A DNA stretch of 64,000 nt. Origin: Candidatus Puniceispirillum sp. (lineage in GTDB: Bacteria > Pseudomonadota > Alphaproteobacteria > Caedimonadales > UBA1908). A program made the translations under genes and the position numbers. Below the pieces are notes generated by a model. It made no database searches. It had not been told where the DNA came from and saw only the letters and a list, made by a program, of their open reading frames with translations. This document shows, in pieces, positions 38,948-47,045 of the stretch (positions are counted from its first letter, which is position 1; every line of letters begins with the position of its first letter). Location: contig PNJU01000003.1 of the NCBI GenBank assembly GCA_013822015.1, forward strand, positions 1 through 64,000, given 5' to 3'.

Positions 38948-39984
38948 CAGATGTCTCCTCCCTTTTGCAGTTTTCTGGGGTCAAGGGCGTCTCTTGCTGC
39001 CTCCCCAATAAAGATCAAAAGGGACAAGGTCACGGCCACAGCCAAAAAGGCCGTCAGCCCCAGCCAAGGTGCGTGAAGATTGTTTTTACCCTGGGCCAGC
39101 ATTTCACCCAAGGAAGGCGAGCCGATGGGCAGACCAAATCCTAAGAAGTCGAGGGAGGTCAGGGTCGAGATGGCACCGCTTAAGATAAAGGGCAAGAAGG
39201 TGATGGTGGCGACCATGGCATTGGGCAGCACATGGCGCACCATGATGCGCGGTGTGGACAGCCCCAGCGCCTTGGCGGCCCTCACGTAATCAAGGCTCCG
39301 CGCGCGCAAAAACTCCGCGCGCACAACTCCCACAAGAGTCATCCAGTTAAAAAGCAGCATCAGTCCCAAAAGCCACCAAAAGTTGGGCGAGACCAAACTT
39401 GCCAAGATAATCAGAAGGTAAAGGACAGGAAGTCCCGCCCATATCTCGATAATACGTTGAAAAATAAGATCGACGATCCCACCGAAGTACCCCTGCACCC
39501 CGCCAGCCACAAGGCCGAGCACAGAGCTTGACAGCGTCAGAATAAGCCCAAAGAGCACACTGATACGAAAACCGTAAATCAGGCGTGCCAATACGTCCCT
39601 GCCCTGGTCATCGGTGCCCAGTAAGTTTTCACGACTTGGAGGAGAAGGCGCTGGCTGGTCAAGGGCATAGTTGACGGTGTCATAGGAATAACGCAAGGGC
39701 GGCCACACCATCCAGCCTTTTTTCTCAATGAGCTCCTGCACCACGGCGTCCTTATAGTCGGTCTCTGTCTCAAAGTCTCCCCCAAAGGTAGTCTCCGGGT
39801 AACTGACAAGGACGGGACAAAAGTAATGCCCATCGTACTTCACAAGAAGGGGCTTGTTGTTGGCGATAAACTCCGCCCCCGCCGTGATGACAAACAAAGC
39901 GCAGAAAATGACGAAGGACCAGTACCCGCGCTTGTTGGCGCGAAAGTAGTGAAGGCGGCGCTGGGTCAGTGGTGTCAGTTGCAT
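38947..39984 (-). CDS. yejE: Peptide ABC transporter permease YejE
   Basis: About 345 residues. The N-terminal segment YWSFVIFCALFVITAGAEFI is a membrane anchor followed by a large periplasmic loop containing PPLRYSYDTVNYAL, typical of YejE; the permease core has LLGTDDQGRDVLARLIYGFR and the EAA loop RAAKALGLSTPRIMVRHVLP. ATG 39984 with GGGGAA upstream replaces a longer in-frame start at 40032 that would run into yejB. It forms the inner-membrane channel with YejB. Confidence 0.95.
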   Translation of the reverse strand: MQLTPLTQRRLHYFRANKRGYWSFVIFCALFVITAGAEFIANNKPLLVKYDGHYFCPVLVSYPETTFGGDFETETDYKDAVVQELIEKKGWMVWPPLRYSYDTVNYALDQPAPSPPSRENLLGTDDQGRDVLARLIYGFRISVLFGLILTLSSSVLGLVAGGVQGYFGGIVDLIFQRIIEIWAGLPVLYLLIILASLVSPNFWWLLGLMLLFNWMTLVGVVRAEFLRARSLDYVRAAKALGLSTPRIMVRHVLPNAMVATITFLPFILSGAISTLTSLDFLGFGLPIGSPSLGEMLAQGKNNLHAPWLGLTAFLAVAVTLSLLIFIGEAARDALDPRKLQKGGDI

Positions 39985-39994
39985 GATTCTTCCC

Positions 39995-41137
39995 CTAGCC
40001 CAAACGCTTTTCAAAATCAATACGCGGGTCAACCAGAGTATAGGTGATGTCCGCCATCAAATGGGTGGCAAGACCCACGAGTGTAAAGATATAAAGGGTT
40101 GCAAACACAATGGGGTAGTCGCGTCCCATGGCAGCTTCAAAGCTGAGAAGCCCCATACCGTCCAGGGAGAAAATCACCTCAATCAAAAGGGATCCCGTGA
40201 AGAAAACATGCATGAACGCGGCGGGAAGCCCCGCCACCACCACAAGCATGGCGTTGCGAAACACATGTCCGTAAAGCACGCGCTTGGCGCTGAGCCCCTT
40301 GGAGCGCGCGGTCAAAACATACTGCTTGCCAATCTCCTCCAAGAATGCATTTTTTGTCAGCAGTGTCAGGGACGCAAAGCCGCTAATCACGAGGGCAAAG
40401 ATGGGCAGGGCCATGTGCCACACGTAGTCGGTGACCCTGTGCCACAGGGAAAAGGTCTCCCACCCTTCCGACACAATACCGCGCAGGGGAAAAAGATTCC
40501 AAAAGCTGCCCCCAGCAAAAAGCACCACAAGCAAAATCGCAAACAAAAAGCTGGGGATCGCGTATCCAATCACCACCACGGCGCTGGTCCACAGGTCAAA
40601 GGCCTGCCCGTCCTCCACGGCCTTGCGAATGCCAAGGGGAATGGAAATCATATAAATGAGTAAGGTCGACCATAGCCCCAAAGAGATCGACACGGGCAAT
40701 TTTTCTTTGATGAGCTGGATGACTTTCGTGTCACGAAAATAGCTCTCCCCAAAATCAAAGGTCAGGTAGTTCTTGATCATAATCCAAAAACGCTCTGGCG
40801 CCGGCTTGTCAAAACCGTACATTTTCTCCAGCTGTTTGATGAACTCAGGATCTAGGCCGCGTGATCCTTGATATTTACTCTCCATGCCGTGGGAAGTGAC
40901 ATCGGAAAAGGCATTGGTGTCCGCTCCTCCTCCTGCAAAACGCGCCGTTGCATCAACGGCCGTGCCGCGAATCTTGGCAATCATTTGCTCCACGGGGCCA
41001 CCAGGCGCTGCCTGGATAATGATAAAGTTGACAAGCAAGATCCCGAACAAAGTCGGGATCATCAAAAGGAGACGACGACAGATATAAGCCAGCAATGAAA
41101 GCGCCCTCTTAGTTTTCTTCTTTATATCGCTAAACAC
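39995..41137 (-). CDS. yejB: Peptide ABC transporter permease YejB
   Basis: Up to 380 residues. The family's N-terminus AYICRRLLLMIPTLFGILLV is preceded here by about 16 extra residues from a GTG at 41137; a TTG at 41095, with AAGAGGG upstream, is an equally plausible start. The permease core has the EAA loop RSKGLSAKRVLYGHVFRNAM and several membrane segments to the C-terminal DPRIDFEKRLG. It pairs with YejE. yejA lies 122 nt upstream of it. Confidence 0.93.
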   Translation of the reverse strand: MFSDIKKKTKRALSLLAYICRRLLLMIPTLFGILLVNFIIIQAAPGGPVEQMIAKIRGTAVDATARFAGGGADTNAFSDVTSHGMESKYQGSRGLDPEFIKQLEKMYGFDKPAPERFWIMIKNYLTFDFGESYFRDTKVIQLIKEKLPVSISLGLWSTLLIYMISIPLGIRKAVEDGQAFDLWTSAVVVIGYAIPSFLFAILLVVLFAGGSFWNLFPLRGIVSEGWETFSLWHRVTDYVWHMALPIFALVISGFASLTLLTKNAFLEEIGKQYVLTARSKGLSAKRVLYGHVFRNAMLVVVAGLPAAFMHVFFTGSLLIEVIFSLDGMGLLSFEAAMGRDYPIVFATLYIFTLVGLATHLMADITYTLVDPRIDFEKRLG

Positions 41138-41259
41138 CTACCACAGGATAGCGCAAAAGCATTTTAAATCGCGTCACAAGGAAGGCAAGGGTCAGGCGCG
41201 CGCAGCTTATAAAGATATAAGTGAGCACGCCTTATCCCGACGCCTGACGATGTCATCAT

Positions 41260-43059
41260 TTAAAAAGGCGCGCGCTTGTGCCACCATGAATCTAACGCAA
41301 GGTTATACTCAGGGGAAGTCTTAGGACGCTCAAGATGGGTCCAATACGCAATCTTAAAGGTGGGTGAGCTATAAAGGGGCACCATGTAGAAATTCCACAA
41401 AAGCACCCGGTCAAGAGCCCGCACTGCCGTTTCAAGCTGGGCGCGAGTGTCGACCTTCAAAAGATGCTCCACAAGGGCGTCAACGGCCGGGTTTTTGATG
41501 CCCGCGTAGTTACGCGCGCCCGTCAAATCCGCGCGCGACGAGGACCAGAACTCAAGCTGTTCATTGCCCGGCGAGATAGACTCCATGATCAGGGCAAAAA
41601 TCACATCAAAATCAAAGGTATTCACGCGGTTTTCATACTGGGCAGGATCCACAAGACGTAAGTTTGCCGTGACCCCTATCTTCTTCAAGGTCGTTACGTA
41701 GTTTTGCAGCGCCTTGGCCGTTTGGTCCTGGGAAAGGATAATCTCAAAGGTCAAGGGCTTTTTGGTTTTCGGATCCACAAGAAGACCGCCCTCATAGGTG
41801 TAGCCCGCCTCTTTTAACAGGGCCTTGGCGCGCTCAAGAACCGCCCGTTCCTCCTTAGGATTGCGCTGCTGGGGCAACGTAAAGGCGCTTGTAAAAACCC
41901 GCGCGGGCACCTTATCCTTCACCGTTTCCAAAAGGGCAAGCTCATCACCCTGGGGCACGCCTTTTGCCTCCATGGGAGATCCTTGGAAATAGCTTTGAAG
42001 ACGCGTGTACTGACCGTAAAAGAGGTTCTTATTCACCCAGTCAAAGTTATAGACAATGGTGAGCGCCTCGCGCAGCTTAGGATTTTGGAATATGGGGCGA
42101 CGTGTGTTAAAAGCAAGCCCTTGGAAGAACTGTGGGTTTTTGAAGGCAAGCGCGACACGGGCGATTTTACCCTCTTTAACCGCGGCAATGTCATAGCCCT
42201 TGGCCCAGTTGGAGGCAACGCTTTCAAGGCGAAAATCGTAGGATCCATTTTTGAAGGCCTCAAACAGAACTGTCTGATCCCGGTAATAATCGTAGATCAC
42301 GCGCTCAAAGTTATATTGCCCCTTGCACACAGGGATGTTGGCGCCCCACCAGTTCTTGACCTTCGTGTACACAAGGCGCCGGGGCGCAGACACTTCTGAG
42401 ATCGTATAGGGTCCACTGCCAACGGGCACCGTCAAATCAGCCTTTTCAAGGCCATGCTTTGAGAAATAAGCCTGGCTCAAGATGGGCATCTCGCCAATGA
42501 TCAGGGGCAACTCCCTGTTGGTCTTTGTGGCAAAGTCAAAACGCACCGTGTGGGCGTCGACGGCCACAGCCTTTGTAATATCCTTGTAATAAGCTTTATA
42601 AAGGGGATGCCCTTTTTCCTTCAGGGTATCAAAAGTCCACACAACGTCACTTGCCAAAATAGGCGTACCGTCGTGAAAGCGCGCCTCTTTGCGCAGGCGA
42701 AAGGTCACCGCCGAATGATCCTCATTCACGCTCACATCCTCGGCCACATAGCCATAGCGTGAGAACGGCTCATCCCAAGAAGAAGCCATAAGGGTTGCGT
42801 GCAAGTAAGACGCGTAAAGAGGTGTGAGCCCCGCCGCCGGCGTTCCCTTGATTACAAAAGGGTTGAGGCTATCAAAGGTGCCCATGGTCCCCATGCGCAG
42901 ATCGCCCCCCTTGGGCGCGTCAGGATTCACATAATCAAAGTGCGTGAAGGTTGCTGGGTACTTGAGTTGCGCGCCCAAAGCAATACCGTGGGCGCCGTAA
43001 CTTGATGTTGCACAACCCAAAAACATTCCGAGTACAATACCAACGCATCCTTTTCCCAT
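41260..43059 (-). CDS. yejA: Periplasmic peptide-binding protein YejA
   Basis: About 599 residues, the size of YejA-type family 5 solute-binding proteins. The signal peptide starts MGKGCVGIVLGMFLGCATSS; a Cys in FLGC could give a lipoprotein, but the box is poor. Family marks are FTHFDYVNPDAPKGGDLRMG, RYGYVAEDVSVNEDHSAVTF and NFDWVNKNLFYGQYTRLQSY. ATG 43059 has AAGGA six nt upstream. It delivers peptides to YejBEF and heads the operon yejA-B-E-F-uvrB. It is divergent from the hip operon, sharing about 260 bp of upstream DNA. Confidence 0.95.
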   Translation of the reverse strand: MGKGCVGIVLGMFLGCATSSYGAHGIALGAQLKYPATFTHFDYVNPDAPKGGDLRMGTMGTFDSLNPFVIKGTPAAGLTPLYASYLHATLMASSWDEPFSRYGYVAEDVSVNEDHSAVTFRLRKEARFHDGTPILASDVVWTFDTLKEKGHPLYKAYYKDITKAVAVDAHTVRFDFATKTNRELPLIIGEMPILSQAYFSKHGLEKADLTVPVGSGPYTISEVSAPRRLVYTKVKNWWGANIPVCKGQYNFERVIYDYYRDQTVLFEAFKNGSYDFRLESVASNWAKGYDIAAVKEGKIARVALAFKNPQFFQGLAFNTRRPIFQNPKLREALTIVYNFDWVNKNLFYGQYTRLQSYFQGSPMEAKGVPQGDELALLETVKDKVPARVFTSAFTLPQQRNPKEERAVLERAKALLKEAGYTYEGGLLVDPKTKKPLTFEIILSQDQTAKALQNYVTTLKKIGVTANLRLVDPAQYENRVNTFDFDVIFALIMESISPGNEQLEFWSSSRADLTGARNYAGIKNPAVDALVEHLLKVDTRAQLETAVRALDRVLLWNFYMVPLYSSPTFKIAYWTHLERPKTSPEYNLALDSWWHKRAPF

Positions 43060-43142
43060 GTGATTCCTTTTTTTGTGAAAATACCTGCAACTCATGCCGT
43101 GGAATTTAGACCCCTTATGGTGAATCTTCAATGTGATAAATA

Positions 43143-43169
43143 TGCAAAACGCTATTAATGACTTTTGCA
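43143..43169. promoter_or_regulatory. Inverted repeat upstream of hip operon
   Basis: TGCAAAA (43143-43149) and TTTTGCA (43163-43169) form a perfect inverted repeat, 13-bp spacer. Related half-sites GCAAAATG occur at 43245-43252 and 43265-43272 around the hip promoter, 20 bp apart, and TGCAAA at 43185-43190. They are candidate binding sites for the HipB-like regulator or for a yejA regulator; the function is inferred. Confidence 0.4.
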
Positions 43170-43254
43170 GAAATCAATTCAGCCTGCAAATACCCTACAA
43201 TGCCAAGAACGAGTATAAAATCACCCATTTTGATTTTTACAGAATGCAAAATGC

Positions 43255-43283
43255 TTGTTTTAAGGCAAAATGGTGTTTAGAAT
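43255..43283 (+). promoter_or_regulatory. Putative promoter of hipBST
   Basis: TTGTTT (43255-43260) and TAGAAT (43278-43283) are 17 bp apart. One GCAAAATG copy (43265-43272) lies between the boxes and another ends just before the -35 box, consistent with repression by the operon's own HTH protein. Confidence 0.5.
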
Positions 43284-43322
43284 GATCCTCAAGGAGTGAG
43301 TTTGATTTCCGTGGAAGGCAAA

Positions 43323-43559
43323 ATGATCGCACTTGACCATATGGACGCCCTCAAAGAGACCTTGCGTTTACTGCGCAAAAAAGCGGGCCTATCCCAAAGT
43401 GAGCTGGCCGAATTGGCGGGTTTGTCACGCACGGCCATTCAAGCTTTAGAGGACGGGAAACAAACATGCAAGCTCATCACGCTTTTTAAAGTGATGCAGG
43501 TGCTGAACCTCAAGCTTTTTGCAGATCACGCCCTCTTAAAAGATGAGCCACGCTCATGA
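43323..43559 (+). CDS. hipB: HipB-like HTH antitoxin
   Basis: About 78 residues, a single XRE-type helix-turn-helix domain: LRLLRKKAGLSQSELAELAG, then LSRTAIQALEDGKQTCKLIT. In HipB families this protein binds the operator and the toxin. ATG 43323 is favoured (GGAAGG at 43313-43318); a TTG at 43302 behind AAGGAG (43291-43296) or the GTG at 43296 would add 7-9 residues. Its stop overlaps the next start (ATGA at 43556-43559), so the three genes are translationally coupled. Called HipB from the HTH plus the two HipA-related genes that follow. Confidence 0.85.
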   Translation: MIALDHMDALKETLRLLRKKAGLSQSELAELAGLSRTAIQALEDGKQTCKLITLFKVMQVLNLKLFADHALLKDEPRS

Positions 43560-43870
43560 GCATGCGCGCCGCCATCTTTTTTCAAAAACAGCGCTGCGGC
43601 GTCCTTGAAGAGGAGATGCGCGGCAAAGCCTACCGCTTCACCTATGATCCCTCTTACCAAGGCCCCATGATTTCCTTAACCCTACCCGTGCGAGGGGAGC
43701 CTTACACGTGGAACGCGTTCCCCCCCTTTTTTGATGGCTTGCTGCCAGAGGGTATGCAGCTGGAGGCGCTCCTACGTATCCACAAGATTGACAAGGATGA
43801 TCTCATGTCCCAGCTTATTACAGTGGGCGAGGATCTGGTGGGCGCCGTCAGCGTGAGAGGTGACATATGA
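43556..43870 (+). CDS. hipS: HipS-like antitoxin (HipA N-terminal domain alone)
   Basis: 104 residues corresponding to subdomain 1 of HipA (the Couple_hipA domain): GVLEEEMRGKAYRFTYDPSY, then NAFPPFFDGLLPEGMQLEAL. In HipBST systems described in E. coli O127, this domain is a separate protein, HipS, and is the true antitoxin that blocks the HipT active site. A second ATG at 43562 is an alternative start. Its start overlaps the hipB stop and its stop overlaps the hipT start, both as ATGA. A frameshifted hipA is the alternative, but the neat overlaps argue against decay. Confidence 0.82.
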   Translation: MSMRAAIFFQKQRCGVLEEEMRGKAYRFTYDPSYQGPMISLTLPVRGEPYTWNAFPPFFDGLLPEGMQLEALLRIHKIDKDDLMSQLITVGEDLVGAVSVRGDI

Positions 43871-44814
43871 CACCGCGCTGTCCCCTCACCTACGACCTTT
43901 TGACGCCTGAAGAGACGCGCTATAGCGTGCGTGGCATGCGCTTGCTCGCGAAAGGCCTCACGCACCTTGAGGATTTTCCCTATACCCAGGCGGAGCAACA
44001 AGAAGAGGCGCGCACGCTTGCTGGCAAGCTGTCCATCCAGGGGGTTCAACCCAAGCTGAGCGCAACCTTGGAGATCGCCCACGGGCGTGGCACCTTCAAG
44101 CCCACGGAAAAAGGGGGCCGCTTCATCATTAAAATGCAAAGCTCCTGGCCCCATTTACCTGAAAATGAGGACCTAACCATGGGTCTTGCGACTCTATCGG
44201 GCATTGAGGTCCCTAAGCACGGCCTGATCTTTTGCAAAGACAACACCTTGAGTTTCTGGATTGCCCGTTTTGACAGGCCCAGCACGCGCACAAAGCTCCC
44301 GCTTGAGGACTTTGCGCAGCTGAGCCAACATACCCGCCAAACCAAATACGACGCCTCCATGGAGCAAGTGGTGCGCATCATTGACACCTACGCCACATTT
44401 CCCATACTGGAGAAAGAAAAACTTCTGCGCCTGACCCTGTTCAACTTCCTTGTGGGAAATGAGGACATGCATCTGAAGAACTTTTCGTTGCTACGTGAGG
44501 GGGACTTGGTGAAGCTCTCCCCCGCCTATGATCTTGTGAACACGACCCTTGCCCTGGGACGCGCCGCGCGCGAAGAGCTTGCCCTGCCCCTTCTTGGAAA
44601 AAAGAATAAGCTCACCTCCCAGGACTTCCTTGGGTATTTCGCCAAAGACCGCTTGGGGCTTACAGCGGCCCGCATTGACCACATCGCAGGACACCTCAAA
44701 AACAGTGTCAGCACATGGGGCACCCGCATTGAAGCGTCTTTCTTGCCTGAAAAAGAAATCTCTACTTACAAAAAGGTAATAGATGACAGATTTTCTATAT
44801 TATTTCAGAATTGA
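43867..44814 (+). CDS. hipT: HipT-like Ser/Thr kinase toxin
   Basis: 315 residues, the HipA kinase core without its N-terminal subdomain. Seen are SIQGVQPKLS (Ser56, Gly-rich loop with likely autophosphorylation site), FIIK (Lys89, ATP-binding), VGNEDMHLKNFSLL (catalytic Asp200) and LSPAYDLVNT (Asp222, metal). All catalytic residues look intact. In E. coli HipT two Ser form an SIS motif; here the second is Gln (SIQ), so one phospho-acceptor appears lost. HipA-type toxins phosphorylate aminoacyl-tRNA synthetases (GltX for HipA, TrpS for HipT) and stop translation. The target here is unknown. The N-terminus (CPLTYDLL...YSVRG) matches stand-alone HipT rather than an interrupted HipA. Confidence 0.87.
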   Translation: MTPRCPLTYDLLTPEETRYSVRGMRLLAKGLTHLEDFPYTQAEQQEEARTLAGKLSIQGVQPKLSATLEIAHGRGTFKPTEKGGRFIIKMQSSWPHLPENEDLTMGLATLSGIEVPKHGLIFCKDNTLSFWIARFDRPSTRTKLPLEDFAQLSQHTRQTKYDASMEQVVRIIDTYATFPILEKEKLLRLTLFNFLVGNEDMHLKNFSLLREGDLVKLSPAYDLVNTTLALGRAAREELALPLLGKKNKLTSQDFLGYFAKDRLGLTAARIDHIAGHLKNSVSTWGTRIEASFLPEKEISTYKKVIDDRFSILFQN

Positions 44815-44874
44815 CATAAAAAAAGATATATGTGATGTTCATTTTATTTTTTGAACTTCAACAAAGCAAATCCC

Positions 44875-46062
44875 ATGAAAACACTCACCTTCCTTGGCTC
44901 TTTTTTATGCATCTCTTCCCTATTTGCCAGCGCTTGCCCGGATCTTGAGGATTCAAAGATCTTGTATGGCGGCGCCCAAGGCAAAGCCCTCTTTGATAGT
45001 GGAAAAGAAAAAATTGTCGCCCTCCTTTGCGACCGCGTCAAGAAGCTCGGCACAGGGGAGCCTAGTAACGCCTGGATCAAAGGCTTTGTCGAAGAGGCCA
45101 TCGCCATGCGCGCAGGGATCGCGCAACTCTCCAAGAGCGACGACGCCCACGCCTTTGGGATGCTTCGCGCGCGCGCACCCGATGAGCACCTTGTGACCCC
45201 TTTGCACGAAGCGCGCTACCTCCCCTTCAAAAAGGAGGTTTTGAAAGATATGTACGCACGTCTCAGCATATCGGGGGAATGGACACAGACGGGCAGCACA
45301 CGCACGCGCCTTCGCGTACTGGCCCCCAAAGACTGGATCCTGGCGGCCCCTGAAGGGACAGTCAGTGACTTTACCCGCTTCAACGAAATTCTCGACGTCG
45401 ACTATCTGCATGAATTCATCAGCCGCGGCGCTTTTGGGACCATCGGGGACAAGAGTGTATCCGCTTATGGACTCGCCATGACCGTACAAGCCCGTATGCA
45501 TCAACCGGGCGTTCCTTTCTCCCCGTCCATTGATCCGGCGCACCTGAAGCCTGGGCTTTTTGTTCAAGCAAGGCTTACCCCAGCATGCCGCCTTCTGCGC
45601 CTAGATGTGGAACACCAAGTTGCAGTCCATGACAAGCAAGTTTGGATCCCAGGACACGGTTTCATGTCCCTTTTACCCGATGAAGCCTCTACGGGCGAAG
45701 AAGCTTCCCTCAGCTTGCCCCTCATGCTTTTGCACACCCACTCGTACTTTCTGCCCTATCTTGAGCCTAATTATGTTGAGGCACTGAAAAGCGCCGCACA
45801 AGGAACGCCCGACAACCAAGACGACCTCATCACGCGTGTGGGACGCTTCGTGCGCCTGTGGAATTTGAATACGCCCGTTGCCCGCGGGAGCGCCGCGTGC
45901 GCTGACTTCATGATGGAAGGGCTTTTTGCAGGCAAAGGGTACAAAGCAACCTTTCAGGACAAGCAAGGCCTGAGCCTTGATCACTTGTGCTATGCAACAA
46001 ACAGCGAAGACACCTTTCTTGCGCGCTTTAAAGAAGCCATCACCCTAACTCCCCATCCTTAA
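44875..46062 (+). CDS. Exported orphan protein
   Basis: About 395 residues. MKTLTFLGSFLCISSLFASA is a signal peptide. ATG 44875 is preferred to an upstream in-frame ATG at 44851, which would delay the signal peptide by 8 residues. The mature protein is a mixed alpha/beta sequence with no motif I can name; an HxxE-like LDVDYLHEFISR and WIPGHGFMSLLPDE stand out but suggest no enzyme. A TTGACA at 44811-44816, overlapping the hipT stop, may be its -35 box. It is followed at 55 nt by another exported protein. Function unknown. Confidence 0.72.
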   Translation: MKTLTFLGSFLCISSLFASACPDLEDSKILYGGAQGKALFDSGKEKIVALLCDRVKKLGTGEPSNAWIKGFVEEAIAMRAGIAQLSKSDDAHAFGMLRARAPDEHLVTPLHEARYLPFKKEVLKDMYARLSISGEWTQTGSTRTRLRVLAPKDWILAAPEGTVSDFTRFNEILDVDYLHEFISRGAFGTIGDKSVSAYGLAMTVQARMHQPGVPFSPSIDPAHLKPGLFVQARLTPACRLLRLDVEHQVAVHDKQVWIPGHGFMSLLPDEASTGEEASLSLPLMLLHTHSYFLPYLEPNYVEALKSAAQGTPDNQDDLITRVGRFVRLWNLNTPVARGSAACADFMMEGLFAGKGYKATFQDKQGLSLDHLCYATNSEDTFLARFKEAITLTPHP

Positions 46063-46117
46063 GCGTTCGTTAGGAAGATTTGCGCACACTGAAGTAGAGA
46101 ACATAAGGACAAAAAAA

Positions 46118-47026
46118 ATGAAGAAAACCATCCCTCTCTTTTTTGTGTTACTGGGCGCGTGCAGCGCCCATGCCAGCGAGTTTGGGCCAGACGATATAAA
46201 ATTATCCCCTGCAAGGGCGGCGCAAAAAGAGCTTCAAGATCAGCTCGTCAAACAGAGCGTGCGCGAAACTTACGCCCGCATGAACAGCGCCTGGTCCTAT
46301 CCTGAGGGTGAGGATAGCGATAAAGACGATAAGATGGTCACCCATGCTAAGGTCTGGACCATCGACACGATTTCCCACACCTTCCAAAAAGACGGACAAA
46401 CAATCGTCGCACGCATGCGCACTTTTGTTTTGAAAGAGGAGCCCCATACAATCCTCGAGGCCCTTGATGAACTCGTGGCGTCCCCAGCCCAGGTTGATTG
46501 TACCTTGGCCCTTATGACCGCACAGGCTTTTGCCCTGCGCGCCCTGATGGGGGACACACTTTTTCGCAAGTACGCCGTTTTGCTGCACGGCTCCCTAAGC
46601 AACAAAACCACATTTTTTTCAGCACTTCCCAGGCATTTTCTGCGCTTAAGCCACACCCCCATCAGGGGAGGGCATTTTTACCATATTACAAATGTTCCCC
46701 AGTACGGCGCCCTTAACCCCTATGGGTATGATGCGGGGCACAACGTTTTTTGCCTTGGGGAGAACCTCCACATTGGTTTTGGCCCCTTTTTTAGAGATGG
46801 CCCAAAGCGCGAGCAAGACATCGCTGAACACTTAAGGGAAAACTATAGGCACGAGGTTTTAAAACATAAGGGGCTGAACGCAATGAGCAAGCACAGTTAT
46901 CACAAGCACCGTACTGAGCATCAAAAACTAAGTACGGCCCGCATATCTTTCCGCTTCACGGAGTATACAGAAGAAGGCCTTGCCTACCACTTCGGCAACC
47001 TCATGCTGGAAGCTCTTGATTTTTAA
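46118..47026 (+). CDS. Exported protein, possible transglutaminase-like fold
   Basis: 302 residues. MKKTIPLFFVLLGACSAHAS is a signal peptide; LLGAC could act as a lipobox, or cleavage may follow AHA. AAGGA sits about 10 nt before the ATG. Residues ~125-225 recall bacterial protein-glutamine gamma-glutamyltransferases (Tgl-type): a Cys128 at the start of a helix (VDCTLALMTAQAFALRALMG), then GGHFYHITNVPQYGALNPYG and GHNVFCLGENLHIGFGPFF, parallel to the Tgl pattern of N-P-x-Y followed by GENVIxLG and a GFG/GHG element. This is a remembered pattern, not an alignment. If right, it would be a secreted protein-crosslinking or deamidating enzyme. Otherwise an orphan. Confidence 0.7.
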   Translation: MKKTIPLFFVLLGACSAHASEFGPDDIKLSPARAAQKELQDQLVKQSVRETYARMNSAWSYPEGEDSDKDDKMVTHAKVWTIDTISHTFQKDGQTIVARMRTFVLKEEPHTILEALDELVASPAQVDCTLALMTAQAFALRALMGDTLFRKYAVLLHGSLSNKTTFFSALPRHFLRLSHTPIRGGHFYHITNVPQYGALNPYGYDAGHNVFCLGENLHIGFGPFFRDGPKREQDIAEHLRENYRHEVLKHKGLNAMSKHSYHKHRTEHQKLSTARISFRFTEYTEEGLAYHFGNLMLEALDF

Positions 47027-47045
47027 GGGAGTCCGCAAATAGAGG

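Noticed and set aside
43556-44814. A single hipA gene broken by a frameshift
   Set aside because: Both junctions are clean ATGA overlaps, the kinase has its own HipT-like N-terminus, and neither part shows decay; separate hipS and hipT fit better.
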